From contig CAKSHJ010000001.1 of NCBI GenBank assembly GCA_934457095.1, positions 124,001 through 188,000 on the forward strand: a stretch of 64,000 nucleotides of DNA, given 5' to 3'. Every line of letters begins with the position of its first letter. Positions within the stretch are counted from its first letter, which is position 1. The translations under genes were made by a program, and so were the position numbers. This stretch comes from an uncultured Eubacteriales bacterium. GTDB lineage: Bacteria > Bacillota > Clostridia > Oscillospirales > Acutalibacteraceae. Positions 27,096 through 36,220 of the stretch are shown piece after piece. A model generated the notes under the pieces. The model was not told the DNA's origin. It worked only from the letters and a program-made list of their open reading frames with translations, and ran no database searches.

Positions 27096-28847
27096 ATGGA
27101 AACTCTCAGAAAATTCTTACAATATTACAAACCCTACCGCGCCATGCTGATTTTCGACCTGATATGCGCAACGGTGGTATCGCTGGTAGACATTGCGTTT
27201 CCGCAAATCCTCAACCTTCTGAACAAAAGCCTGTTCACCATGGACGCCTCCGTGATTCTGCGCACCATGGGGTACGTCGCTATCGGGCTTGTGGGTTTAT
27301 ACATCGTCAAGCTGTTCTGCGACTACTTCATCGCCTCCTGGGGGCACATCATGGGCGCAAAAATAGAAACGCAAATGCGGCAAGACTTATTCCGCAAAAT
27401 GCAGCGCCTGCCGTTCTCCTATTACGACAAAAACAACACCGGAGAAATGATGAGCAAAATGATATCGGACCTGTTCGACATCGCAGAGGTCTCCCACCAC
27501 GGGCCCGAGAACCTATTTTTAGCCATTTTAAAACTGGTCGGGTCCTTCCTCCTGCTCCTGCTGGTGCACGTCCCGCTCACGCTCATCCTGTTCGCGGTTG
27601 TAATCGTTATGAGTATTTTCAGCATACTGCAAAACAAGCATATGCGGCGCGCCTTTTCAGAAAACAACCGCACCATCGGCAAAATCAACGCGCAACTACA
27701 AGACTCGCTTGCGGGCGTGCGCGTGACAAAAGCGTTTGCCAACGAGGAACTGGAAGAACGCAAATTTGAAACGGCAAACCAAGCATTTCTCACCTCAAAA
27801 AAACACGCATTCCACGCCTTTGGCAAATTCCAATCGGGCAATTTCTTCTTCCAAGGAGTGCTGTTCACCGTCATTTTGGTATTCGGCGGCATTTTCATCG
27901 CGCAAGGCACCTTAGCCGCCCCGGACTTAGCCCTATACGCACTATACATCAACATTTTCATCAGCCCCATCACGCTGCTGGTCAATTTCACCGAGACCCT
28001 GCAAAAAGGCCTGGCAGGGTTCACGCGGTTCCTCTCAATCATGGAAGCACCGCTGGAAATCGAAGACAAACCGAACGCCGTCAACCTCAGCGCCCCCGCA
28101 GGCAACATCTCCTACGAGCACGTCACCTTCTCCTACAACGGCACGCACAACGTGCTGCAAAACATCAGTTTCCGCATTCCCGCGGGCAAAACCGTCGCAT
28201 TGGTAGGCCCCTCCGGCGGCGGAAAATCCACCATCTGCGCATTGCTCCCGCGTTTTTACGAGGTCACTTCAGGCCGCATCACCATAGACGGCACCGACAT
28301 CCGAAACGTCACGCAAGAATCGCTGCGCCGCGCAATCGGCATCGTACAACAAGAGGTCTATTTATTCCAAGGCACCATCCGAGAAAACATCGCCTACGGC
28401 AAGCCCGAAGCAACGCAAGAAGAAATCGAAACCGCGGCAAAACAAGCAAACCTCCACAACTTTATCACAAGTCTGGAGCAGGGCTATGAGACCAAAGTCG
28501 GCGAGCGCGGCGTCCGGCTTTCAGGCGGACAAAAGCAGCGCGTGGCAATTGCGCGAGTCTTTATCAAAAACCCCAAAATCCTGATTTTAGACGAAGCGAC
28601 CTCAGCGCTGGACAACGAAAGCGAGCGCTTCATCCAAAGCTCACTGGAGCGCCTTGCCAAGCACCGCACAACGCTTGTAATCGCGCACCGCCTCTCAACG
28701 ATTCGCCACGCGGATCGGATTCTGGTCATAGACAAGCGCGGGATTATCGAAAGCGGCACACACGAGGAGTTACTGGAACAAAATGGTGTATATGCCAAAT
28801 ATTACAACATGCAGTTCGAGGGATTAAACATCAAAACCGAAGCATAA
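27096..28847 (+). CDS. ABC exporter, fused membrane and ATPase domains
   Basis: Half-transporter of 583 residues that should work as a homodimer. Six membrane helices (about 15-310) are followed by the nucleotide-binding domain (about 330-575) with Walker A GPSGGGKST, signature LSGGQKQR, Walker B ILILDEATSALD and the switch His in VIAHRLST. It belongs to the MsbA/multidrug-lipid group; substrate unknown. The thioesterase gene follows 18 bp later and is probably cotranscribed. Confidence 0.92.
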   Translation: METLRKFLQYYKPYRAMLIFDLICATVVSLVDIAFPQILNLLNKSLFTMDASVILRTMGYVAIGLVGLYIVKLFCDYFIASWGHIMGAKIETQMRQDLFRKMQRLPFSYYDKNNTGEMMSKMISDLFDIAEVSHHGPENLFLAILKLVGSFLLLLLVHVPLTLILFAVVIVMSIFSILQNKHMRRAFSENNRTIGKINAQLQDSLAGVRVTKAFANEELEERKFETANQAFLTSKKHAFHAFGKFQSGNFFFQGVLFTVILVFGGIFIAQGTLAAPDLALYALYINIFISPITLLVNFTETLQKGLAGFTRFLSIMEAPLEIEDKPNAVNLSAPAGNISYEHVTFSYNGTHNVLQNISFRIPAGKTVALVGPSGGGKSTICALLPRFYEVTSGRITIDGTDIRNVTQESLRRAIGIVQQEVYLFQGTIRENIAYGKPEATQEEIETAAKQANLHNFITSLEQGYETKVGERGVRLSGGQKQRVAIARVFIKNPKILILDEATSALDNESERFIQSSLERLAKHRTTLVIAHRLSTIRHADRILVIDKRGIIESGTHEELLEQNGVYAKYYNMQFEGLNIKTEA

Positions 28848-28865
28848 AAAAGAGGAGAAAACCTG

Positions 28866-29297
28866 ATGAAAACAAGCACAAAAATCACCGCCCGCTACGC
28901 CGAAACCGACCAAATGGGGGTCATCCACCACTCGGTATACGCAGTATGGTACGAGCTTGCGCGCACAGAATTCATCAAGCAATTGGGCATCACCTACACA
29001 GAAATGGAGCAAATGGGCATTTTATTGCCGGTTGCAAAACTGGAGTGCAATTACCACCGGTCGGCATTTTACGAGGACGAATTGACGGTAGAAACGAGCA
29101 TTACCGCGCTGACCCCCGCGCGGGTAGCCTTTGGGTATGCGGTGTACAAAAACGGCGAAGCCACACCTATTAACACGGGTTCCACCCTGCACGGCTGGAC
29201 GGACAAAACCTTAAAACCGTTCAATTTGAAGAAGCGTTTTCCGCAATTATACGCGGCAATTGCCGCCGCACAGCCGCACAAAAGCAACAAAATGTAA
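28866..29297 (+). CDS. Acyl-CoA thioesterase, hotdog fold (YbgC/FadM type)
   Basis: Single hotdog domain, 143 residues. The N-terminus ARYAETDQMGVIHHSVYAVW contains the catalytic-type Asp in ETDQMGVIHH, a hallmark of the 4-hydroxybenzoyl-CoA thioesterase group. It probably hydrolyses acyl-CoA; the natural substrate is unknown. Start follows AGAGGAG. It lies directly after the ABC exporter. Codon choice shows the same C/A bias as the two genes before it. Confidence 0.88.
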   Translation: MKTSTKITARYAETDQMGVIHHSVYAVWYELARTEFIKQLGITYTEMEQMGILLPVAKLECNYHRSAFYEDELTVETSITALTPARVAFGYAVYKNGEATPINTGSTLHGWTDKTLKPFNLKKRFPQLYAAIAAAQPHKSNKM

Positions 29298-29349
29298 TGC
29301 TTTTTTGGGCAATATTTTTACCGTTGTTGCGCAAACAAAAACAAACAAA

Positions 29350-29365
29350 TGTTTCACGTGAAACA
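29350..29365. promoter_or_regulatory. parS centromere site
   Basis: TGTTTCACGTGAAACA, identical to the 16-bp ParB binding consensus, at the centre of a 28-bp perfect palindrome (29344-29371). It is intergenic, between the thioesterase gene and tRNA-Ser. ParB loads here to organise the origin region of the chromosome. A second perfect copy lies at 58644-58659. Confidence 0.93.
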
Positions 29366-29395
29366 TTTGTTCATTGCCGCTTATGCAACCCAAAA

Positions 29396-29423
29396 ATAAA
29401 AAAAACCCGAACTCAAAGTTCGG
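29396..29423 (-). terminator. Terminator of tRNA-Ser
   Basis: Perfect 8-bp stem CCCGAACT/AGTTCGGG with a 3-base loop, followed on the minus strand by eight or more T residues, starting 5 bases after the tRNA 3' end. Confidence 0.93.
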
Positions 29424-29428
29424 GGCGG

Positions 29429-29515
29429 TTGGCGGAGAGGATGCGACTCGAACGCACAATGCCTTGCGGCACACCACATTTCCAATGTGGCTCCTTACCA
29501 TTAGAATACCTCTCC
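29429..29515 (-). tRNA. tRNA-Ser (GGA)
   Basis: An 87-base class II tRNA. The acceptor stem GGAGAGG pairs with CCTCTCC, and CCA is encoded. The anticodon arm is CCACA-TTGGAAA-TGTGG, giving anticodon GGA (reads UCC/UCU). The long variable arm between TGTGG and the T arm GTTCGAGTC identifies serine. Confidence 0.96.
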
Positions 29516-29545
29516 GTATGCTGTTTTTGCCGCGTTTCCTTTCCT

Positions 29546-29574
29546 ACTATACACCATGTTCGCTGAATTTGCAA
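29546..29574 (-). promoter_or_regulatory. Promoter of tRNA-Ser
   Basis: Minus-strand TTGCAA, 17-base spacer, TATAGT, about 30 bases before the tRNA 5' end. Confidence 0.75.
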
Positions 29575-29601
29575 GACCTATTTTTTTGTTTTTTTATTTT
29601 G

Positions 29602-29610
29602 TGCTATAAT
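29602..29610 (+). promoter_or_regulatory. Extended -10 promoter of asnS
   Basis: TGC-TATAAT in a very A/T-rich stretch, about 85 bases before asnS; no good -35 is seen. A TTGACA at 29649-29654 has no matching -10. I see no T-box structure in the leader. Confidence 0.55.
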
Positions 29611-29693
29611 GTATATAATTCTATTTTAATTTGGAATACTATTCTAATTTTGACAAAATTTGTAAATTTTGCCCGCTTTAAGGAGGATTTGTC

Positions 29694-31088
29694 TTGAATT
29701 ATACTACTTTTGCTCAGCTTTTTCAAAATCCGAACCGGTTTCTCGGTCAAACGGTGACCGTTTGCGGGTGGGTGCGCGCTTTGCGCGTTTCGAAATCTTT
29801 GGGCTTTATTCATTTGAATGACGGCAGTTGCTTTGACGGCGTGCAGGTCGTTTTTGAGCAGGATCGTTTGCCTAATTTTGCTGAAATTGCCGCGCAGAAT
29901 GTGGGCGCCGCCCTTTCTCTCTCTGCGGAATTTGTGCTGACTCCCGAGGCCAAACAGCCTTTTGAGCTGCATGCGATTTCCGTTTCTGTTCTTGGCCCCT
30001 CTTCCCCGGAATACCCTTTGCAGAAAAAACGTCATTCCCCGGAATATTTGCGCACGATCGCTCATTTGCGGCCTCGTTCTAACCTGTTCAGCGCGGTGTT
30101 TCGCGTGCGTTCCGCTCTTTCGATTGCGATTCATGATTTCTTTCGTGAGCGTAATTTTGTCTATGTTCATACTCCCATTATTACCGGCAACGATTGTGAG
30201 GGCGCCGGGGAAATGTTTCGGGTAACGACGCTGGAGTTGCATGATTTGCCTAAAAATGAATGCGGCGGTCTCGATTTTTCTCGTGATTTTTTTCAGAAGC
30301 CTACTGCTTTAACTGTTTCCGGGCAATTGGAGGACGAATGTATGGCCATGGCTTTTCGTAATGTTTACTCCTTTGGCCCTGCTTTTCGTGCGGAGCATTC
30401 CAATACTCAGAGGCATGCCGCCGAATTTTGGATGGTTGAACCGGAAATTGCGTTTGCCGATTTGCAGGATTTGATGGCGCTGGCTCAGGATATGCTGAAA
30501 TGTGTGATTGCTCTTGTGCTGCTGCGCTGCCCTAAGGAATTGGCGTTTTTGAATCAGTTTGTTGACCAGACTTTGCTGCAGAGACTTCATAGCGTTGTGG
30601 AGTCCGATTTTGCTCGCGTTACTTATTCTGAGGCGGTGGGGCTATTGCAGAATGCCAAAGCCGATTTTGCTTTTTCTCCCTCTTGGGGCGCCGATTTGCA
30701 GACCGAACATGAGCGTTATTTGACTGAGCAGATTTTTCAGAAACCGGTATTTGTTACCGATTACCCTAAGGAGATCAAGCCCTTTTATATGCGCCAAAAT
30801 GATGACTGCAAGACCGTTGCTGCGATGGATTTGCTTGTGCCGGGCATTGGTGAGTTGATTGGCGGCAGCCAGCGCGAGGAGCGGTTTACTTTTTTGTTGC
30901 TGCGGCTGCAGGAGTGTGGGCTCTTGGTGGAGGAGTATGAGTGGTATTTGGATTTGCGGCGCTTTGGCTCGGCTCCTCATGCCGGCTTTGGGCTGGGCTT
31001 TGAGCGCTTGGTGATGTATGTGACCGGCGTTTCCAATATTCGCGACGTTTTGCCCTTTCCGCGCACCACCGGCAATGCTCTTTTTTGA
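29694..31088 (+). CDS. asnS: Asparaginyl-tRNA synthetase
   Basis: Class IIb synthetase of 464 residues, usual for AsnRS. An OB-fold anticodon-binding domain (about 1-110; VTVCGWVRALRVSKSLGFIHLNDGS) precedes the catalytic core, with FRAEHSNTQRHAAEFWMVEPE (split over motif 2) and the motif 3 region HAGFGLGFERLVMY. The end RDVLPFPRTTGNALF is diagnostic. The start is TTG, seven bases after AAGGAGG. This gene begins a plus-strand run whose codons end mostly in T or G. Confidence 0.95.
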   Translation: MNYTTFAQLFQNPNRFLGQTVTVCGWVRALRVSKSLGFIHLNDGSCFDGVQVVFEQDRLPNFAEIAAQNVGAALSLSAEFVLTPEAKQPFELHAISVSVLGPSSPEYPLQKKRHSPEYLRTIAHLRPRSNLFSAVFRVRSALSIAIHDFFRERNFVYVHTPIITGNDCEGAGEMFRVTTLELHDLPKNECGGLDFSRDFFQKPTALTVSGQLEDECMAMAFRNVYSFGPAFRAEHSNTQRHAAEFWMVEPEIAFADLQDLMALAQDMLKCVIALVLLRCPKELAFLNQFVDQTLLQRLHSVVESDFARVTYSEAVGLLQNAKADFAFSPSWGADLQTEHERYLTEQIFQKPVFVTDYPKEIKPFYMRQNDDCKTVAAMDLLVPGIGELIGGSQREERFTFLLLRLQECGLLVEEYEWYLDLRRFGSAPHAGFGLGFERLVMYVTGVSNIRDVLPFPRTTGNALF

Positions 31089-31115
31089 ATAATTTGCAGG
31101 ATTTCTATTTTTAAC

Positions 31116-31144
31116 TTGCATTTTTTTGCCGTTTCGAGTACAAT
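31116..31144 (+). promoter_or_regulatory. Sigma-A promoter of the aminotransferase-ppx-ppk-pfk group
   Basis: TTGCAT, 17-base spacer, TACAAT, about 50 bases before the aminotransferase start. Confidence 0.8.
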
Positions 31145-31195
31145 ATATTAGGTTTTATTCCTGTTTATGCAACTTTTTTTGGAGGAGATACGCAA

Positions 31196-32482
31196 ATGAA
31201 CGCTTTGCCTTATTTGGAGATGCCGACGCACGACTTGCAATGCGAAAAAAATGCTTTGCTTGAAAAATTTCATGATTATATTGCCCGGGGACTGAGCCTC
31301 AATATGGCCAGGGGCAAGCCCGCTCCTGAACAGCTTGACCTCTCTTTGCCGATGCTTGATATTCTGCACGCTGACGCCGATTATCTTTCTCCCTCCGGCC
31401 AGGATTGCAGGAATTACGGCGGCGTGGACGGTTTGCCCGAAATGCGGCGCTTTTTTGCCGATATGCTTGGGGTGGATCCTCTTGAGGTTATTGTCGGCGG
31501 TAATTCCAGTTTGAATTTGATGTTCGACGCGGTGGCTACCGGTATGTTTTGCGGTTTTGGCGCTGAGCCGTGGGCAAGTTTGCAAAAGGTGAAGTTTTTG
31601 TGCCCCTGCCCCGGCTATGACCGCCATTTTGCCGTGACTCAATTTTTTGGCATCGATATGGTCGTTGTGCCGATGTCTGAATCCGGCCCTGATATGGATA
31701 TGGTGGAGCATTTGGTGCAAAATGACCCGGCTGTAAAGGGGATTTGGTGCGTGCCTAAATATGCCAATCCTCTTGGCGTTACTTATTGCGATGATACGGT
31801 GCGCCGCTTTGCTGCTTTGAAGCCTGCTGCTTCTGATTTTAAGATTTTTTGGGATAACGCTTATTGTGTGCATGATTTGACCGATTCTCCCGATTCTCTT
31901 CTCAATTTGATGGACGAATGCAGGAAAAACGGCAATGAGGATTTGCCTATTCTTTTTACTTCTACTTCTAAAATTACCTTTCCCGGCGCCGGCGTTGCCG
32001 CCTTGGCCGCCAGTGATAATACTCTGCGCAATATTCGACGCAGACTTTCGTTTCAGACCATTGGCCCTGATAAGCTCAATCAGTTGCGCCATTTGCGGTT
32101 TTTGAAAAATATGGACGGCGTGAAGTCTATTATGCTGCGCCATAAGGCTCTGTTGGCTCCTAAATTCCAGGTTGTTCTGAATGCTTTGCAGCAACAGCTT
32201 GCTCCTGTGGGCGTTGCGCGGTGGACTTGCCCGCACGGCGGCTATTTTATTAGCGTGGATGTGACCCCGGGCTGCGCCAAACGTGTGGTGGAGCTTTGCA
32301 GGCAGGCAGGCGTTACCCTTACCGAGGCCGGCGCGACCTTCCCTTATGGGAACGACCCTGCCGATTCTAATATTCGTATTGCTCCCTCTTTTCCTTGTAT
32401 TCATGAGCTGCAGCTGGCTATGGACGTTTTTTGTATTGCCGCGAAATTGGCCGCGGTTGAAAAATTCCTTGCTCAAAAATAA
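31196..32482 (+). CDS. Fold-type I PLP aminotransferase (aspartate aminotransferase-like, PF12897 type)
   Basis: The 428-residue protein has the divergent architecture of the actinobacterial/clostridial aspartate aminotransferase group: LNMARGKPAPEQLDLS near the start, NYGGVDGLPEMR, and the PLP lysine in FTSTSKITFPGAGVA (about residue 265). The conserved Asn in VPKYANPLGVTY and a C-terminal Arg in NIRIAPSFP bind the substrate carboxylate. Start has GGAGGAG upstream. Transamination of aspartate or alanine is inferred from family. Confidence 0.85.
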   Translation: MNALPYLEMPTHDLQCEKNALLEKFHDYIARGLSLNMARGKPAPEQLDLSLPMLDILHADADYLSPSGQDCRNYGGVDGLPEMRRFFADMLGVDPLEVIVGGNSSLNLMFDAVATGMFCGFGAEPWASLQKVKFLCPCPGYDRHFAVTQFFGIDMVVVPMSESGPDMDMVEHLVQNDPAVKGIWCVPKYANPLGVTYCDDTVRRFAALKPAASDFKIFWDNAYCVHDLTDSPDSLLNLMDECRKNGNEDLPILFTSTSKITFPGAGVAALAASDNTLRNIRRRLSFQTIGPDKLNQLRHLRFLKNMDGVKSIMLRHKALLAPKFQVVLNALQQQLAPVGVARWTCPHGGYFISVDVTPGCAKRVVELCRQAGVTLTEAGATFPYGNDPADSNIRIAPSFPCIHELQLAMDVFCIAAKLAAVEKFLAQK

Positions 32483-32522
32483 TTTTTCTTTTTAAATTAT
32501 TCCGAAAAGGCGGTGCTGTTTT

Positions 32523-34061
32523 ATGCCGAAACTTAAAAATAAGGTCGCTGCGGTGATTGATATTGGTTCCAGCGACGTTAAATTGCAGGTTTCTCAGCTG
32601 CGCGGTAAGCAAATTGTTCCGCTCTCTACGCTGGAATATCCCCTTAAATTGGGGCATGAGGTTTTTTGCCTGGGTAAAATCAGCTTTGAATGTTTGCGCG
32701 AGCTTTCTCATATTTTGTCCGGTTTTGCTCAGGTGATGCGCGAGTTTGGGGTGCAGCAGTACCGCGCTGTGGGGACTACCGCTTTGCGAGAGGCGCGTAA
32801 CCGCGAATTTATTCTGGACCAGCTTTTGATTCAGAATCGTATGGCTGTGGAGATTTTGGACGACGGACGCGAAAAATCGCTTATTTATTCTGCGATGACT
32901 CAGGCGCTGCGTGCGCAGGACGCTCCTGAAAAACTGCATGAACAGGCGCTTTTGGCTTATATCGGTACCGGTTCTATCGGTATTTCTCTGTTTAACGGTT
33001 CCCATATTTTCTTTACCCAGAATATTTCGACCGGGTCGCTCAAGCTGCATGATATTTTGGGCGGCGTGCTGGAGGATACCGACGATTTTGCTGTGGTTGT
33101 GGAGGAATATCTTGATTCCGTTTTTACGCCCATTGCTTTGCCGGCGCCGTATTCTGCGATTACGAAACTGGTGCTGTCCGGCAGTGAGACCCGGCGGATT
33201 GCTCGGCTGTGTAATGCCAAAACCGTGAACGGCAGTCTTGTGATAAAGGCTAAGGCTTTGCTCGATTTATACAGGCAGATTCGCTTGTTGCCGCTGGAAA
33301 AATTGGCCCTGAAATTCAATTTGTCTGAGGACGCTGCTGAAATGTTGTATTCCTCGCTGGCCATTTATGCTAAATTGCTCAAGTTTACCGGCGCTTTGCA
33401 TATTGTTGCTCCTAAGGTGGAATTGTGGGATTCGCTGCTCCAGGAAATGCTGCTGCAGAAAAACACCCAGACCCGTGAACATGCTCTTGCTTGCGCTGTG
33501 ACCGTTGCCAAACGCTATCGCTATCTCCAAAATCATGCGGATTTTTTAAGAGCGCTTGTTTGCGCGATGTTTGATAAACTCAAGGCGCTGCACGGCCTTT
33601 CTCCCTCCTATAAATTGCTGCTTGAAGTCGCTGCGATTTTGCACGATTCCGGCTTTTTTATCAATGCAAAGCATCATTTGTGCAGCAATGCTCATATTGT
33701 CAAATATACCGATATTTATGGCCTGACCGACAAGGAAACCCTGATGGCCGCTTATATTTGCCGCTTTAATGAAATGGAGACTCCTGATTATAAGGACGCT
33801 GCTTTTTCCTCGTTTACCAGCGGGGAGAAAATTATTGCCCTGAAATTGGCCGCTATTTTTCGCTTGGCCTGCGCGCTGGACATTTCTCAGAAACAGAAGA
33901 TGGCTGATATAAAAATGCGCCTGGACGCTCAGAGGCTGCTGATCTCTGCCAAAAGTGACTGCAATACTCGGCTGGAGCGTTGGGCTTTTGAGAAATGCGC
34001 CGGATTTTTTAAAGAGGTGTTTGGGATTTTGCCGGTTTTGACCGTGAAATTATGCTTTTGA
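32523..34061 (+). CDS. ppx: Ppx/GppA phosphatase with C-terminal HD domain
   Basis: The 512-residue protein has an ASKHA-fold Ppx/GppA part (about 5-310; AAVIDIGSSDVKLQV, GTTALREARNREF, AYIGTGSIGISLF) and a C-terminal HD-type domain (about 320-510; LEVAAILHDSGFFIN). Such enzymes split polyphosphate from its ends or convert pppGpp to ppGpp. It precedes ppk1 by 27 bp, so the polymer's maker and breaker are coupled. In the third block the usual GGGS is replaced by GTGS, an uncommon variant. Confidence 0.88.
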   Translation: MPKLKNKVAAVIDIGSSDVKLQVSQLRGKQIVPLSTLEYPLKLGHEVFCLGKISFECLRELSHILSGFAQVMREFGVQQYRAVGTTALREARNREFILDQLLIQNRMAVEILDDGREKSLIYSAMTQALRAQDAPEKLHEQALLAYIGTGSIGISLFNGSHIFFTQNISTGSLKLHDILGGVLEDTDDFAVVVEEYLDSVFTPIALPAPYSAITKLVLSGSETRRIARLCNAKTVNGSLVIKAKALLDLYRQIRLLPLEKLALKFNLSEDAAEMLYSSLAIYAKLLKFTGALHIVAPKVELWDSLLQEMLLQKNTQTREHALACAVTVAKRYRYLQNHADFLRALVCAMFDKLKALHGLSPSYKLLLEVAAILHDSGFFINAKHHLCSNAHIVKYTDIYGLTDKETLMAAYICRFNEMETPDYKDAAFSSFTSGEKIIALKLAAIFRLACALDISQKQKMADIKMRLDAQRLLISAKSDCNTRLERWAFEKCAGFFKEVFGILPVLTVKLCF

Positions 34062-34088
34062 TTTTTAGTTGGAAGGAGGTTGATTTTG

Positions 34089-36206
34089 ATGGGTAACCAA
34101 ACAAATTTGCCGTATAAAAACCGTGAGCTTAGTTGGCTTGATTTTAACTATCGCGTGCTGGAGGAGGCTTTGGAAACTGAAAACCCGATTATGGAGCGTG
34201 TGCGCTTTTTGGGCATTTCTGCTTCTAATTTGGACGAATTTTTTATGGTGCGCGTGGCCGGCGTTAAGGCGCAGATTCACTCCGGGTGCCAGAATACCGA
34301 CCCTTCCGGCCTTTCTCCCTCGGCGCTGTTTGCTCATTTGCAGCAGAATATGCACGCTTTTGTGGAGAAACAGTATTCTTGTTTTCGCCGCTCTGTGCTG
34401 CCCGCTTTGAAAAAACAGCATATTGTTTTTTTGAAACCCGAGGAGTTGAATCAAAAACAGGCGCAATTTGTTTCCGATTATTTTCATAAGGTGCTGTTCC
34501 CCGTTTTGACGCCGCTGGCTGTGGATGAGAGCCGGCCCTTTCCGCTGCTCGGTAATAAAACGCTGAACCTTGCTGTGCGCCTGAAAGGGCAGGATGATGA
34601 GGCTTGCTTCGCTTTGGTGCAGGCTCCTTCGATCCTTCCTCGCTTTTTGGAGCTGCCCTGCCAGAAGGGCCGCGCTTTTATTTTGCTGGAACAGATAATT
34701 GCTTTTCAAATTGGGGAGCTGTTTGAATTGCATAGCATTGAGGCTTGTACTCCCTTTCGCCTGACCCGCAATTCTGATTTGGATATTGACGAGGAGGCTG
34801 AGGATCTGCTTCTTGAAATTGAAAAGTCGATTAAAAAGCGTAAGCGCGGGCGGCCCGTGCGCTTGGAAATTGCGCATAAGTGCGATAAACTGACGCGTAA
34901 ATTTTTAATTGACGCGCTCAAAGTCAAGGACTGCGATATTTATGCCATTCATGGACCGCTGGATTTGACTTTTTTGAGTAAATTTGCTAATCTTGACGGC
35001 TGTGAGCACCTCTGCTTTGACCCCGTTGTGCCGGTTTATCCTCCCGCTGAATTTTTTGGGCAAAGCGATATGTTCGACGCCATTAAGCAGAAGGACCGGC
35101 TGCTTCACCACCCTTATGAGAGTTTTCAGTGTGTGGTCGATTTTGTGCGCCAGGCCGCTCAGGATGAAAATGTGCTGGCGATTAAACAAACTCTGTACCG
35201 TGTGAGCGGTAATTCGCCGATTGTTGCTGCGCTGATGAAGGCTGCGGAAAACGGCAAGCAGGTTACTGTGCTGGTGGAACTGAAGGCTCGCTTTGATGAG
35301 GAAAATAATATTTTGTGGGCCAAAAAACTGGAAGAGGCCGGTTGTCATGTTATTTATGGCTTGGTGGGCCTCAAAACGCACTGCAAAATTTTGCTGGTGG
35401 TGCGCCGCGAGGACGATGGTATTTACCGTTATGTGCATATGGGAACCGGCAATTATAATGATTCGACGGCCAAAATTTATACTGATTTGAGTCTGTTTAC
35501 CTGTAAGGAGCCTTACGGAACCGACGCTTCTTCTCTGTTTAATGTGCTGACAGGGTATTCCCGCCCGCCGCAGTACCGTAAATTTGAGGTGGCGCCGCAT
35601 GGACTGCGCGACTTTTTTGTGCAGATGATTGAACGCGAAATAGACCATGCTAAGCAGAATTTGCCCTGCGGTATTACCATGAAGGTCAATTCTCTGGTTG
35701 ACCCTGAAATGATTGCACTGCTCTATCGCGCTTCCTGCTGCGGGGTGAAAATTCAGCTCATTGTGCGCGGTATTTGCTGTTTGATTCCCGGTGTTCCCGG
35801 CGTGAGCGAGCTTATTTCTGTGCATAGTATTGTGGGGCAATTGCTGGAGCATAGTCGTATTTACCGCTTTGAAAATGCCGGAGACCCTTGTATTTTTATG
35901 GGCAGCGCCGACTTGATGCAACGGAATCTTGACCACCGTGTGGAGTTGGTTGTGCCGATTGAGGAGCACGATTTGAAAGAGCGTGCCTTTGCGATTTTGC
36001 AGACCTTGCTTGATGATACCTTGAATACCCGCGTGATGCTGAGCGATACGGTTTATTCTCAAATTGATATGCGCAGCCATGCCCCGTTTGACGCGCAACA
36101 TGCTTTTTGCGTATCTGCTAAGCAGGCGGTGGAGCAGCTGAAGGCTTTGGACGATTTGAAGCCGTATACGCCCATTCGCCGGGCGGATTTGGACAAAATG
36201 CGCTAA
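34089..36206 (+). CDS. ppk1: Polyphosphate kinase 1
   Basis: Membrane-associated kinase of 705 residues making polyphosphate from ATP. N-terminal YKNRELSWLDFNYRVLEEA, the PLD-like phosphate-binding pair with HMGTGNYN (catalytic-region His) and LKTHCKILLVVRR carrying the autophosphorylated His, and SADLMQRNLDHRVELVVP near the end are all present. The ATG at 34089 is nine bases after AAGGAGG; a TTG three codons earlier is too close. Coupled to ppx upstream and pfkA 14 bp downstream. Confidence 0.96.
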   Translation: MGNQTNLPYKNRELSWLDFNYRVLEEALETENPIMERVRFLGISASNLDEFFMVRVAGVKAQIHSGCQNTDPSGLSPSALFAHLQQNMHAFVEKQYSCFRRSVLPALKKQHIVFLKPEELNQKQAQFVSDYFHKVLFPVLTPLAVDESRPFPLLGNKTLNLAVRLKGQDDEACFALVQAPSILPRFLELPCQKGRAFILLEQIIAFQIGELFELHSIEACTPFRLTRNSDLDIDEEAEDLLLEIEKSIKKRKRGRPVRLEIAHKCDKLTRKFLIDALKVKDCDIYAIHGPLDLTFLSKFANLDGCEHLCFDPVVPVYPPAEFFGQSDMFDAIKQKDRLLHHPYESFQCVVDFVRQAAQDENVLAIKQTLYRVSGNSPIVAALMKAAENGKQVTVLVELKARFDEENNILWAKKLEEAGCHVIYGLVGLKTHCKILLVVRREDDGIYRYVHMGTGNYNDSTAKIYTDLSLFTCKEPYGTDASSLFNVLTGYSRPPQYRKFEVAPHGLRDFFVQMIEREIDHAKQNLPCGITMKVNSLVDPEMIALLYRASCCGVKIQLIVRGICCLIPGVPGVSELISVHSIVGQLLEHSRIYRFENAGDPCIFMGSADLMQRNLDHRVELVVPIEEHDLKERAFAILQTLLDDTLNTRVMLSDTVYSQIDMRSHAPFDAQHAFCVSAKQAVEQLKALDDLKPYTPIRRADLDKMR

Positions 36207-36220
36207 AGGAGGTTTTTTGT

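Noticed and set aside
29520..29693. A/T-rich gap as a possible replication origin (oriC)
   Set aside because: No TTATCCACA-type DnaA boxes or dnaA/dnaN genes are visible; the A/T richness is explained by two promoters. Skew and parS still make the area worth checking.
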